Positions 9,180-18,600 of a stretch of 64,000 nucleotides of DNA are shown here, piece by piece. Source of the DNA: Berkiella sp963829835 (GTDB taxonomy: Bacteria; Pseudomonadota; Gammaproteobacteria; Berkiellales; Berkiellaceae); NCBI GenBank assembly GCA_963829835.1, contig CAWHKC010000004.1:2914001-2978000 (forward strand). Reading direction: 5' to 3'. Position 1 is the first letter of the stretch. The number at the start of each line of letters is the position of its first letter. The notes beneath the pieces were generated by a model. It worked only from the letters and a program-made list of their open reading frames with translations, was not told the origin of the DNA and did not search any database. The position numbers and the translations under genes are program-made.

Positions 9180-9461
9180 TTATAGCTTTGCTTTTGCTTT
9201 TGCTTTTGCTTTTGTATTAGCGACAGTGCTTTTATTGCAAGAATCTACAAATTGTTTTCTGCGATTAGCTAATAAAGATCTAAGCGTTTCAATCGATTGA
9301 GTCTTTTCTTCATCATCCCAAACTTCACAACCTTTTCTTGTATCATTAACATCAATTTTAGGGCTTACCTCCATTAATAATGCGTTATGAAATTTATAAA
9401 GCGCTAATTCATCCTTTTCTTTCTGACCAGCAATCGTTTGTGCAGTTGAACCATTTAACAT
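9180..9461 (-). CDS. Small hypothetical protein with an Ala-Lys repeat tail
   Basis: A 93-residue protein. ATG 9461 is chosen because GAGGTG lies 5 nt upstream; an in-frame ATG at 9473 overlaps that site. The body is soluble and helical (ETLRSLLANRRKQFVDSC). The tail is TKAKAKAKAKL, encoded by a hexanucleotide repeat (CTTTTG on the plus strand, 9190-9214). I do not recognise a family. The highly basic tail may bind nucleic acid, or simply reflect repeat expansion. Confidence 0.6.
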   Translation of the reverse strand: MLNGSTAQTIAGQKEKDELALYKFHNALLMEVSPKIDVNDTRKGCEVWDDEEKTQSIETLRSLLANRRKQFVDSCNKSTVANTKAKAKAKAKL

Positions 9462-9654
9462 ATCACACCTCATTTATATTAATTGAGCAAGCAATTTACT
9501 ACAATGAATAATTAAATGCTAACAAAAAATGATAAATGCGAATTTTTTAATAATAAACGCACTGATAAAACATTTTTTGAAATTGCTAAATTGTATTAAA
9601 CATAATATATGACATGAAATTCAAGATATTATATTAGTTTCATTAAATTACTTC

Positions 9655-11202
9655 TCACTTAAAGGGGTAAGATTCGTTTTGCTTCTGGCTGCAAGTTTTT
9701 TCCTTTTCGTTCTTAGCCAGCAATTCCAAGTATTTATTCGCTTGATTTTCGCCCTTTTGCGTCTTCATTAAGGGTAGGAATCCTAAAATATAACCACGAA
9801 CATCATCAGGTAATCCTGAGTTCATCAAAATACCACCGGCATATTCTAGCGGCTTATCGTTTTTATCATCCGCTGTTAAACCCCAATATTTATGCTTTTC
9901 ATCATGAGGTAATAACTTTAATGATGCGGCATAATAAGGCGTAAGAATAAGTTTACGTTTGTTTAAGTTTATTGCTTTCGTCAGCTCTTTATTATCTAAA
10001 CCCTTAATTTTTAGAATTTTAGAGCCTTCAATATGCTGTACAAATTCCATTGCGCCTGTATTGCCCATATTATTGGCGCTTAAGTCAATGCTGGTCAAAT
10101 TCGTGTCTTTGAGCGCTTGCAGCAAATCCTTGGCGCCTGCACTGCCAATATTATTGCGGCTAAGGTCAATATTGGTCACTTTTGTATCTTTGAGCGCTAC
10201 ACTTAAGACCTTTGCGCCTTCATCGCCAATAAAATTACTGCGTAGTCCAATGTTGGTGACTGTTGTGTCTTTAAGCGCTTGACCCAAATTTTTGACGCTT
10301 TTTGCGTAAATGTTATTGCCGTTAAGCTTAACGGTGGTAACTTTCGAGTCTTTGAGCGCAATCAATAAGTCCTTGGCGCCAGTAGCGTCAAGTTTATTGT
10401 AGGAAAGATTTATTCTGGTGACTTTCGTGTCTTTGAGCGCTATCCCTATGTCCTTGGCCCCTGCATCATCAATGCGATTGTAGGAAAGGTCTATACTGGT
10501 GACTTGTAAGTCTTTGAGCGCTTTACCTAAGTCCTTTCCTACAGCATTAATTTGATTCCCGCGAAGGTTAATGCTAGTCGCTTGCCTGTCTTTGAGCGCT
10601 ATCAATAAGTCCTTGGCCCCTGCATCGCCAATCTTGTTGTTGCCTAAGGCAATGTTGGTCACTTGCTTGTCTTTGAGCGCTTGACCCAAATCCTTGGCGC
10701 CTGCATCGCTAATATTATTGTCGCTAAGGTTAAGGGTAGTCACTTTCGTGGCTTTGAGCGCTATCCCTAAATCCTTGGCGCCTTCATCGCCAATGTAATT
10801 GCGGCTAACGTTAACGGTAGTCACTTTCGTGTCTTTGAGCGCGAGCCCCAAATCCCTGGCCCCTGCGTCGTAAATGAAATTGGAGGAAAGGTCTATATTG
10901 GTGATTTGTGTGTCTTTGAGCGCTTGCCCCAAATCCTTGGCGCCTGCAGCGCTAATGTAATTGCTGGATAGGTCTATTCCGGTGACCTGTGTGCCTTTGA
11001 GCGCAAAGCCCAAGTGCATGGCATCGGCATCTCCAATTTTCTTTTTGGCAACGTCAATGGCGGTTACGTTATTTTGTTGCAAATAAAGACGAAAATTGTC
11101 ATATTTCCCGTTAAAAACTTCTTTGAGTAAATTTTTAAGTGATTTTTCAACTTTTGCTTTTTTTGCACTATTCTCTAAATTTTCAACTGGCCCGCGCTTC
11201 AT
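9655..11202 (-). CDS. Leucine-rich repeat protein with an N-terminal bipartite NLS-like motif and a C-terminal F-box-like motif
   Basis: A 515-residue protein; ATG 11202 has AAGAGG 9 nt upstream. Residues 2-17 read KRGPVENLENSAKKAK, that is KR, ten residues, KKAK, matching the nucleoplasmin-type bipartite nuclear import signal. About twelve 28-residue LRRs of the ribonuclease-inhibitor/NLRC type follow (IDLSSNxIxxAGAKDLGxAL). The C-terminal 120 residues are not LRR and include LPDDVRGYILGFLPLM, close to the F-box core pattern (LPxE/D...ILxxL). Eukaryotic F-box/LRR proteins are SCF ubiquitin-ligase adaptors, and Legionella uses such effectors. The order is reversed here and the F-box call rests on one short motif. 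It is probably a secreted effector. Confidence 0.85.
   Translation of the reverse strand: MKRGPVENLENSAKKAKVEKSLKNLLKEVFNGKYDNFRLYLQQNNVTAIDVAKKKIGDADAMHLGFALKGTQVTGIDLSSNYISAAGAKDLGQALKDTQITNIDLSSNFIYDAGARDLGLALKDTKVTTVNVSRNYIGDEGAKDLGIALKATKVTTLNLSDNNISDAGAKDLGQALKDKQVTNIALGNNKIGDAGAKDLLIALKDRQATSINLRGNQINAVGKDLGKALKDLQVTSIDLSYNRIDDAGAKDIGIALKDTKVTRINLSYNKLDATGAKDLLIALKDSKVTTVKLNGNNIYAKSVKNLGQALKDTTVTNIGLRSNFIGDEGAKVLSVALKDTKVTNIDLSRNNIGSAGAKDLLQALKDTNLTSIDLSANNMGNTGAMEFVQHIEGSKILKIKGLDNKELTKAINLNKRKLILTPYYAASLKLLPHDEKHKYWGLTADDKNDKPLEYAGGILMNSGLPDDVRGYILGFLPLMKTQKGENQANKYLELLAKNEKEKTCSQKQNESYPFK
9990..11040 (-). repeat. 84-bp tandem repeats encoding the LRR array
   Basis: About twelve direct repeats of 84 bp (28 codons) recur with phrases such as CTTTGAGCGC and AAATCCTTGGCGCCTGCA on the plus strand. 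Copies differ mainly at the variable LRR surface positions. Confidence 0.85.
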
Positions 11203-11260
11203 AAACTATCGCCTCTTAATTCATTCTAATTGGGAAGTTTAATAAGCTAGAAACTAAAAG

Positions 11261-11276
11261 ATGTCGGGAATTTCCT
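11261..11276. repeat. Left copy of a 16-bp inverted repeat flanking the ankyrin gene
   Basis: ATGTCGGGAATTTCCT here matches the reverse complement of 12382-12397 with one mismatch. The two copies lie about 1.1 kb apart on either side of the ankyrin/coiled-coil gene at 11392-12222. They could mark an inserted cassette, or be coincidence. Confidence 0.35.
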
Positions 11277-11391
11277 ATAAATGATAAAAGGACAAACGAG
11301 ATCGACAGATGTCCTATATCAAATTGAATTGAGTGGTGATAAGTACATTACCAATAATTTCAAAATTGGGCTTTGGTTTAAAGTCAATAGG

Positions 11392-12222
11392 TTATTTGAG
11401 TTTTGCTCTTTTAGTCGGTTTTTGCAATTCATCCAATATTTGAGTCAGCCTTTCGTTTATTTCTCTTAGCAATTTGTTTTCTTCAATGCTGTCTTGAAGC
11501 TTTTCTTCAAGTTGTTTTATCTTAATATGTAACACTGCTTCATCTCCACCCTCATGATTAGCAGACAGAGGCCGCTTTGTTGCATTTGAATTATAAAGTA
11601 ACTCTTTTGATGTGTTTGAAGTTGAAAAAATCGGCAATAAATTATCTGATAGTCCGGCATGATGCGCAGTATTTCCTTGACTATCGATAACAATTCTTTT
11701 TTTCACTCTGGAGAAAGCAGAACCAGGTATAGGTTGCATATCTTGATAATAGAGTTTGTTTTTATACTTTATCTTGTTTAAATAATAATCTACAAGGACT
11801 TGATGGCCGCCATAAGCTGCCCACAACGCTATCTGTTCATAATTATGTTTATCGTGTGCTATGTTGTTTAAAAAGTGCTCGACAAGAGCTTGATGGCCTC
11901 CCCTAGCCGCCATACAAGTCACATAGAGATAATCTCGTTTACTCTCATTTGTAATGCGATTCAAAAATTTATCAGCAAGTGTTTTATTATTAGCATAGGC
12001 TGCACCAGCTGCACAATCATTCAACCATGCGCCATGATTAACCAGAAAAAGGCACGATTGTTCGTCATTTTGACTGCCTAGATACATGGCTGCAGTAAAG
12101 GATTTGTCATCTTTTATATTTATTTTATAGCCTGATTTAATTAAAGCTTCTATTTTTTTAGCATTTTTTTCTCTCGCTGCTTGAATAAAATTACTAATAA
12201 CTTGATCAACTTCATTTGGCAT
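11392..12222 (-). CDS. Ankyrin-like repeat protein with coiled coil and C-terminal NLS-like motif
   Basis: A 276-residue protein; GAG lies 8 nt before ATG 12222. Residues 1-165 show degenerate ankyrin helices (AAREKNAKKIEALIKSGYKIN, AARGGHQALVEHFLNN, AAYGGHQVLVDYYLNK). A linker follows, then a coiled coil at about 225-265 (IKQLEEKLQDSIEENKLLREINERL). The protein ends KPTKRAKLK, strikingly like the c-Myc nuclear import signal PAAKRVKLD. There is no signal peptide or membrane segment. The layout (host-type repeat, coiled coil, NLS-like tail) suggests a translocated effector acting in the host nucleus. That is inference. Confidence 0.75.
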   Translation of the reverse strand: MPNEVDQVISNFIQAAREKNAKKIEALIKSGYKINIKDDKSFTAAMYLGSQNDEQSCLFLVNHGAWLNDCAAGAAYANNKTLADKFLNRITNESKRDYLYVTCMAARGGHQALVEHFLNNIAHDKHNYEQIALWAAYGGHQVLVDYYLNKIKYKNKLYYQDMQPIPGSAFSRVKKRIVIDSQGNTAHHAGLSDNLLPIFSTSNTSKELLYNSNATKRPLSANHEGGDEAVLHIKIKQLEEKLQDSIEENKLLREINERLTQILDELQKPTKRAKLK

Positions 12223-12381
12223 GCTTTTATCTCAATTTCAGTCCTTAAATTTTGTTGGAACTATAACATGACAGAGTCATTGAAAAAGCAGTGAAAATCA
12301 AGACAAAACTATTTACACCTAATGTCGCTGGTTCCCATTTATCTTGCCAGTTTAGCTCTCCATCGTTCAAGGTACACTAAG

Positions 12382-12397
12382 AGGAATTTCCCGACAT
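12382..12397. repeat. Right copy of the 16-bp inverted repeat
   Basis: AGGAATTTCCCGACAT is the inverted partner of 11261-11276 (15 of 16 positions). It lies just upstream of the large ankyrin gene, so it might also be a regulatory site for the genes on each side. Confidence 0.35.
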
Positions 12398-12449
12398 ATC
12401 TATCCCAATGAAAATGTTAGTTTTGTTACGTATTCATTCAGGAGGCGGT

Positions 12450-15400
12450 ATGCTCAATTCGAAACAACTATTTTCTCAGCTTGAAAAAATGAGAGTATTT
12501 GCAGCTAATAATCACAAAGAAAGCTTGCAATTATTAGAGGAGCTTAAAAACAAGTTCCCAACTCAAAAAGACTTTCTTGATAGAATAGTTTCTACTAAAC
12601 CATTAACTAAAGAAGATATTAATATATTAGAGGGTAATCTAAAAAAAGTCCCTAATGTTGATATAAGTTTATGTCCTCTGGATGTTTATGCAAAAATCTT
12701 ACCCTATGCAAAACTCATGCATGCAGTGGAAAAAAATGGTATTCCTGAAGAACATGCTTATAAGCTCACCGTTATATTTCAAGATGAAAAGAAAGCCTTA
12801 AACTATCTTGAAGATTTTATACATGCTCATCCTAAGGTTGAACACGTTATGCACGATGCTAATTTGTTCGCCTTGCCAACAGGAAAGTGGAATGTAACAA
12901 CATGGCAAAAGCTATGTTCAAAATTCTTAAAAGACGAAATATTTCGAACTAAGATTTTGCCAAGTGCAGATATCCTTGAAAGTTTTATTAAAGATAAAGC
13001 TGAAGTAATCAATAAAGACAAGTCATTAAAGAAAGGAGAACTGATTGCTGCAATTAAAACTAAAACCGATGATATTGAAAAAACAAATGCTAAGTTTAAA
13101 GAGCTAAAAAAGAAGCATGGCAATTTAAATGAAGCAGAAAAAAAGGAATATAACGAACTCATTACAATTATCACACAAAAACAAGTAGAATTAACAGAGC
13201 TTGGTATTCCTTTTAATGAACAATTGACTTTGACCGCTTTGTCAGCCTTTAAGAAAGTAAAAGATCTTTATGCCTTCCCTGCTTTAAAATATTTTTTAAA
13301 TAATAGTCTTACTGAAAACGATTATGCAAAATTTGTTAAGCTAAATCGAAATGATGCGGGAGAGTTTATTCCAGATATCAAAATAGATGGTAAAGAGTTA
13401 GGTTATCCTGGTTATTATTTGATGAAAGTCGATGTTAAAGATGAAATGCAAGCAGCAAGAGCAGCTTGCTTTGGAAAATTAACAAATTGCTGTCAATCAT
13501 TATCCGGTGAGGCAGGTGAAAGCTGCACGATTCATGGCTTAACAAGCCCTAATGGCGGCTTTTACGTTTTATGTCAAGGTGACATTAACAACCCCCAAAT
13601 AAGTGATAAATTATATGGCCAATGTTGGGCATGGCTTAGCAAAAATAAGGCCATTGTATTTGATTCCATTGAAAGTGCGTCTAAATACGAAACTACGAAT
13701 GAAATGGTCATCAAGTTTTATCAATCATTAGGTCGGAAACTCGTTTTAGAAGGTTATACGGATAAAGTTCACTGTGGAGATTCATCTGGGATATCTGACA
13801 AAGTTGGTTTGATGCCACTTTTACCTCTTCGCGAGAGATTTATTGATTATAAAGGTTATTGTGATTCTAATTCACAACTCGTGATTTATGATATAAATAA
13901 TCCCTATTATTGGTATGGAATTGATGAAGATTTACCAGCCGAAACAATTCAACTTATTGAAATATTTTTGCAAGATCCAAGAAAACTTGTAGAAATACCT
14001 GGATTGATGCCTCTACTTAACTGGGATATTTTCAACAAACGGTGTTTGTCACAAAAAATGTTAAAGCTTGCATTAGAAAAATATCCACATCGATATGGTG
14101 AAGTAAGTGACCATATTTTAAGCATGCATAGATTTATTGATGGTGAACTGACGTCTTCTGCCATGATGGAATTAATTAAAAATAATCAATTATATATTAA
14201 TACTATTAACCAAGAACAAATTACGCCTTTATTGAAAATTTTTAATCATAAATTGAGTTTAACGCCAGCTGAAAGAAACTCTTTAGCGTTAGAGTTAATC
14301 AACAATGGCGCTAATATCCATGCTAAAGACAAAAAAAATAACACCGCATTAATATATGCTGCTAAATATGGCTTAAAAGAAACAGTCAAAGCGCTCATCG
14401 AAAAAGGAGCTGTAGTCAATGCATACGATCGTGAAGGTCGTACTGCATTGATGTTGACAGCAAGCCCTGAAATAGCAGAGATGTTAATTCAACATGGCGC
14501 AGATATTGAAGATGAAGATATTTATGGAAATACAGTTTTAATGCAGGTGATTGCAAAGAAAAATAGTGAAATGTATAAAACACTCATTAACCATGTTATA
14601 GAATATGATCATAAAAATGAAAAGGGGGAAACCGCTCTGATGGTTGCTACAAGAGTGGGTGACATGGCCACCATTAAAGATTTATTAGCCAAAGGCGCGG
14701 ATATTAATGTTAAAAATAAAAATAACGATTCACTTTTGAGAAGTGCCATTCATGCTGGTTTAACTGATTTTGCAAAAGAATTAATTGAAAAAAACATAGG
14801 CATAAATGATAGCGGTATTGTATGGTTCGCTCTTGATAGAAATCAGAAAGAAATCGCTCTCGCTTTGATAAACAAAAATTCAGATGTTAATGCAAATGAT
14901 CGATACCCTCCCCTTATAGAGACCTTGTCAAGTTGGGATCCTAATAGGGAAGAACTTTTACTTGCTCTTATTTCTCATGGCGCAGATGTTAATCCTGAGT
15001 TTACTTATCAATACATGCAAGATACTGCCCTTTCTATGGCGATTCGAGATAATTTAAACACTGTCGTGTCGGCATTAATAAAAGCTGGCGCTGATGTCAA
15101 TAAAGCAGCACGAGATGTTTTACCTTTACGAGATGCGCTTGATGTACGTCATAAAATTGATGAAAAAGTTGTGCTTGAAATATTAGAAAAGGCAAACGAT
15201 ATCAATTGTAAAAATGATTCAGGCACCACACCATTAATGAACGCTTGTTTCAAAGGCTATAATGAAGTCGTATTCGCTTTACTTAAAAGAAATTGTAATA
15301 TTAATGAGCAAAATTGTTCAGGATTTAATGCTCTTATGGTTGCCATAAAGAATGGCAATAAAGAAATTGTTTTGGCTTTGATTAAGACAGGAGCAGATCT

Positions 15401-15611
15401 TTTTGCTAAACACATGAATGGAGAGTCAGCCTGGTCGATGATGGAGCAGAATGAAGAATTTAAAGCACTATTAAAAACATTGCACCAAGCAGAAAATAAG
15501 GAGAATGTAAATATAAATCCTTTGATTTTTTCTCAAAGTAAAACGCTTTCGTCTTCTATACCTGCCAAGCAAGCGCTCATAGAAACAAATCAACAGCAAT
15601 TAAAACTTTAA
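12450..15611 (+). CDS. Large ankyrin repeat protein with an N-terminal Cys-containing domain
   Basis: A 1053-residue protein. ATG 12450 is chosen because AGGAGG lies just upstream; an in-frame ATG at 12408 lacks a site. Residues 1-300 are mostly helical and Lys-rich. Residues about 325-445 form a distinct module with FGKLTNCCQSLSGEAGESC, then HGLTSPNGGFYVL and GQCWAWLSKNKAIVFDSIES. Its paired Cys, His and Ser/Asn residues suggest an enzyme core, but I cannot name the family. From about residue 600 to 1000 there are roughly ten ankyrin repeats with good consensus pieces (NNTALIYAAKYGLKETVKAL, GETALMVATRVGDMATIKDL). Architecture and setting are those of a Legionella-type effector. No signal peptide or membrane segment. 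Confidence 0.85.
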   Translation: MLNSKQLFSQLEKMRVFAANNHKESLQLLEELKNKFPTQKDFLDRIVSTKPLTKEDINILEGNLKKVPNVDISLCPLDVYAKILPYAKLMHAVEKNGIPEEHAYKLTVIFQDEKKALNYLEDFIHAHPKVEHVMHDANLFALPTGKWNVTTWQKLCSKFLKDEIFRTKILPSADILESFIKDKAEVINKDKSLKKGELIAAIKTKTDDIEKTNAKFKELKKKHGNLNEAEKKEYNELITIITQKQVELTELGIPFNEQLTLTALSAFKKVKDLYAFPALKYFLNNSLTENDYAKFVKLNRNDAGEFIPDIKIDGKELGYPGYYLMKVDVKDEMQAARAACFGKLTNCCQSLSGEAGESCTIHGLTSPNGGFYVLCQGDINNPQISDKLYGQCWAWLSKNKAIVFDSIESASKYETTNEMVIKFYQSLGRKLVLEGYTDKVHCGDSSGISDKVGLMPLLPLRERFIDYKGYCDSNSQLVIYDINNPYYWYGIDEDLPAETIQLIEIFLQDPRKLVEIPGLMPLLNWDIFNKRCLSQKMLKLALEKYPHRYGEVSDHILSMHRFIDGELTSSAMMELIKNNQLYINTINQEQITPLLKIFNHKLSLTPAERNSLALELINNGANIHAKDKKNNTALIYAAKYGLKETVKALIEKGAVVNAYDREGRTALMLTASPEIAEMLIQHGADIEDEDIYGNTVLMQVIAKKNSEMYKTLINHVIEYDHKNEKGETALMVATRVGDMATIKDLLAKGADINVKNKNNDSLLRSAIHAGLTDFAKELIEKNIGINDSGIVWFALDRNQKEIALALINKNSDVNANDRYPPLIETLSSWDPNREELLLALISHGADVNPEFTYQYMQDTALSMAIRDNLNTVVSALIKAGADVNKAARDVLPLRDALDVRHKIDEKVVLEILEKANDINCKNDSGTTPLMNACFKGYNEVVFALLKRNCNINEQNCSGFNALMVAIKNGNKEIVLALIKTGADLFAKHMNGESAWSMMEQNEEFKALLKTLHQAENKENVNINPLIFSQSKTLSSSIPAKQALIETNQQQLKL

Positions 15612-15650
15612 ATAGGGAAATTACTGCTATTGAGGCCTCCATGTGCTCAC

Positions 15651-15677
15651 CCCACTTACTTGCAGTTGTTAAGTGGG
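15651..15677. terminator. Hairpin between convergent genes
   Basis: CCCACTTA (15651-15658) pairs with TAAGTGGG (15670-15677). It lies between the stop codons of the ankyrin gene and the opposing methyltransferase-like gene, with a short CTTTTCT downstream on the plus strand. Probably a weak bidirectional terminator. Confidence 0.45.
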
Positions 15678-15690
15678 CTGATCCTTTTCT

Positions 15691-18600
15691 CTATCTTGTT
15701 AATTTTTTTACAGGAAGTTGTTCATAGATGCCAAGTAGTCGTGCATTGCTTGGTGATATAAAAGGGATCTCATCAGGCAAATGATCTTCTCGAATAAAAC
15801 ATTCAAAATTTTTCAAGCTCTCAACTTTAGTTAACCATGATTCTTTGGAGGAAACAATTATTTTTAAGGAAGGGATAGCAAGACGAGTGATCGTTGCAAA
15901 TAAGCTTGTTGCCTCAATGTCGCTCATCTTTGTCCAACTTAAATCAATTTGTTTAATGGATTTAAGATCTTCGTAAGTAAATAATGAAATATCTCTTAAA
16001 GGTGAAGCACTAAAAGACAAATCTAAACAATGAAATTGCTTTGCACGAGTTCTCTTAATGCCTCGTTTTAATAAATATTGCTTGCGTTCTTGATCTGTCA
16101 TTTTATATAACATAAAAACATTATATCGCATAATTGGTGATTTTTTAGAACCATCTTCTTCCATATCTTTACTAATACTACACCCCTTTGTTTTCCAGCC
16201 AATACCTTTAGCAACCCAGGTGGTCATCACGGGATCGGTAGCACCACTTAACATCATTAAATCCATGTCTTTGGCTTGTTGTAACACATCAAGAGCCTCT
16301 ATCATCCCATTGCTTAAACATTGTCGAGCTAAGGATCCAATAAACATACCAATTTTGAGACTCGCATTATTACAATAAGGCGCAATCAGTGTTTGCAGCT
16401 GACGCATATCCCCTTCTATATAAGTGATATCCGTTTGTTTTGGAAAATTCCTAGGATTAATATCAATGCCCACTGCACGGCATTGTAGACCCTTGTTTCT
16501 GAAATAGGATTGGGTGAAGCTTAACTCGTCGCCTGCTGCACAGCCAATTGAAAATAGATTTACTCCATGTAATCTGGCTGTGATTAACCATTGTTGATTT
16601 GCAGCAAGTGCACAAAATAATTTTGGTGGAATATACCGCCGATGATGATTTTGATAAAAGGGAACGATAACATTCGCTGGTATATAGAAATTCGTTGCCA
16701 AATCATCACGCCAATCCATCTTACATTCTTCAGGTAAGCGACTTAATAATTCTTCAGTATAACCATAAGTAGAGAGCTTTACTCGAACATCTATTGATAA
16801 ATGCGGCCTGGGGAACTTATATACTTCTTTTTTCCCATCATTATAAGTGACCATCAAGCGGATCTTTTCAAAATCCGGAAGAATACTTCCTTCTGCTGCC
16901 GTATCTCCAAGCAGATCTTTGAGTTCATGCGTTAATGGATTTTCAGCATTGATATGTGGCGAAAATAACCGCATTTGTTTTATACGGTGTCCTTTTGGCC
17001 ATTTTAAGGTAGCAACGCTATAGCTTAAGCGTGATGTGAGAACTTTATCTTGTTCTGTTATGGGCGTTAAGAGCTTCAAAAATGCTTGCAGCCAGTTATA
17101 AGTTTCTTCTATATTTTCCTTAGCTTTTCGCTTTAGGTAATCTACACCAGGTACTTCATACGGCAAGCTTTTATATATTTTGAGTGCTTTGCTTTCACCT
17201 GGAGCAAAAGCATTGACTTCTTCACGACAAAAATCCTTTCTTTGAATCAATTCAAAACTAGTTCCTAAAGTTAAAAGGCTAAAATAATCTAACCACTGTT
17301 CTTCGCCTGATATAATGATTTTCAAATTGGTTATATTTAAACCAGCTAATCGTTCAAATAATTGCTTAAACTCTTCCACTTCCATGTAAGTCCAACTCAA
17401 ATCTACTTGTTTGAGCAAGGATAATTCCCCATTATCAAATAATTGAGTATCACGTAAGGGATCGGCACTTAAAGATAAATCTAAACAATCCAGTAATTTT
17501 CGAGATGATCGCTTTACTGCACGTTTGCTAAGATAATTTTTTCTGCGCTCATTATTTGATTTTGTCAGCACATACAATTCACTTACCGTTTTAACATCAT
17601 AACCCATCGCTTTGGCCATGGATTGGGTGATAAGTACTGATTGCGAGCCACTGATATAAACGACATCAAAACAACGCGTTTGTTGTAACACATGAGTTGC
17701 CTGTTGAGTGCCACTTAACACTTGTGGAATTAAAAAGCCATTAAAAATTGCCACTTTCAAAGAACTGGATTTTTCATGAGGAGCAACCCAATATTTCAAA
17801 TCTTTGGCATCAGCGGCTACCAACTGAATATTGTTCGTTTGTTCTTTAAAATTACTCGGATTGATATCAAGTCCCAGTCCTTTCATCGCAACGCCTTCTT
17901 GTGTACAAGCTTCTCTAAAGTTGGTCAATTCGTTGCCATCGCCACAACCTAATGCAAATACGTGTACCCCATTACTTTTTGCGCGTACCAAAAGTGATGC
18001 ATTTGCATATAAACTTTGAATAAACAAAGAAGCCATCAAATGAGGCATTTGTGCGTAAAAGCTTCTTTCGTGTTCTTGGTAAATATCTTTCGCAAGCTTT
18101 TTATGCCACGGTAGCACCCTTGGTTTTCCTTGATTTTCGAATGCTCTTTCAACAACAGCACCCGCTTTTTCCATGCAGACTGTAAAGTGTTGAACCTGCT
18201 TTTCATCAAGGAAATACCCAATGAGATCTCTTTTTAGCGTTTTTGCCAGCACATAGGCATTCGCACCCTGACAAAATAAGGTTAATTGAATCAATTGCAA
18301 AGCCCCAACCTGGATTTCAAAACCGCCAGGTAAAGACAAAGTCATTTTCACTATCGAGGCTTTGAGATTAATCAAGGGCTTTTGATCGGTTTGAATTTCT
18401 TTTAGATGAAGACAGGCGCTTTTTAAAGCAATGAATGCCCCCCAATTGATGGGGAACTCTTCACGTAGATTATTTATCTTCTCTAAATTGGGACCATGAA
18501 TATCGGATATGACAAGTAAGGGTTGTTCACTTTGAACAAAGTGCGAAACAACGCCTAACTTTTGATACACTCTTAAAGCTGCTTTTTCAAACTCATCCAT

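Noticed and set aside
9959..10282. A 107-codon plus-strand frame within the LRR gene
   Set aside because: It is the antisense reflection of the repeats, with no start site.
9990..11040. Second repeat block of 84-bp units
   Set aside because: Encodes leucine-rich repeats in one frame; not CRISPR or a noncoding satellite.
12827..13174. A 115-codon minus-strand frame inside the large ankyrin gene
   Set aside because: Lies wholly within a strong gene on the other strand, Ser/Phe-rich as expected of an antisense frame.
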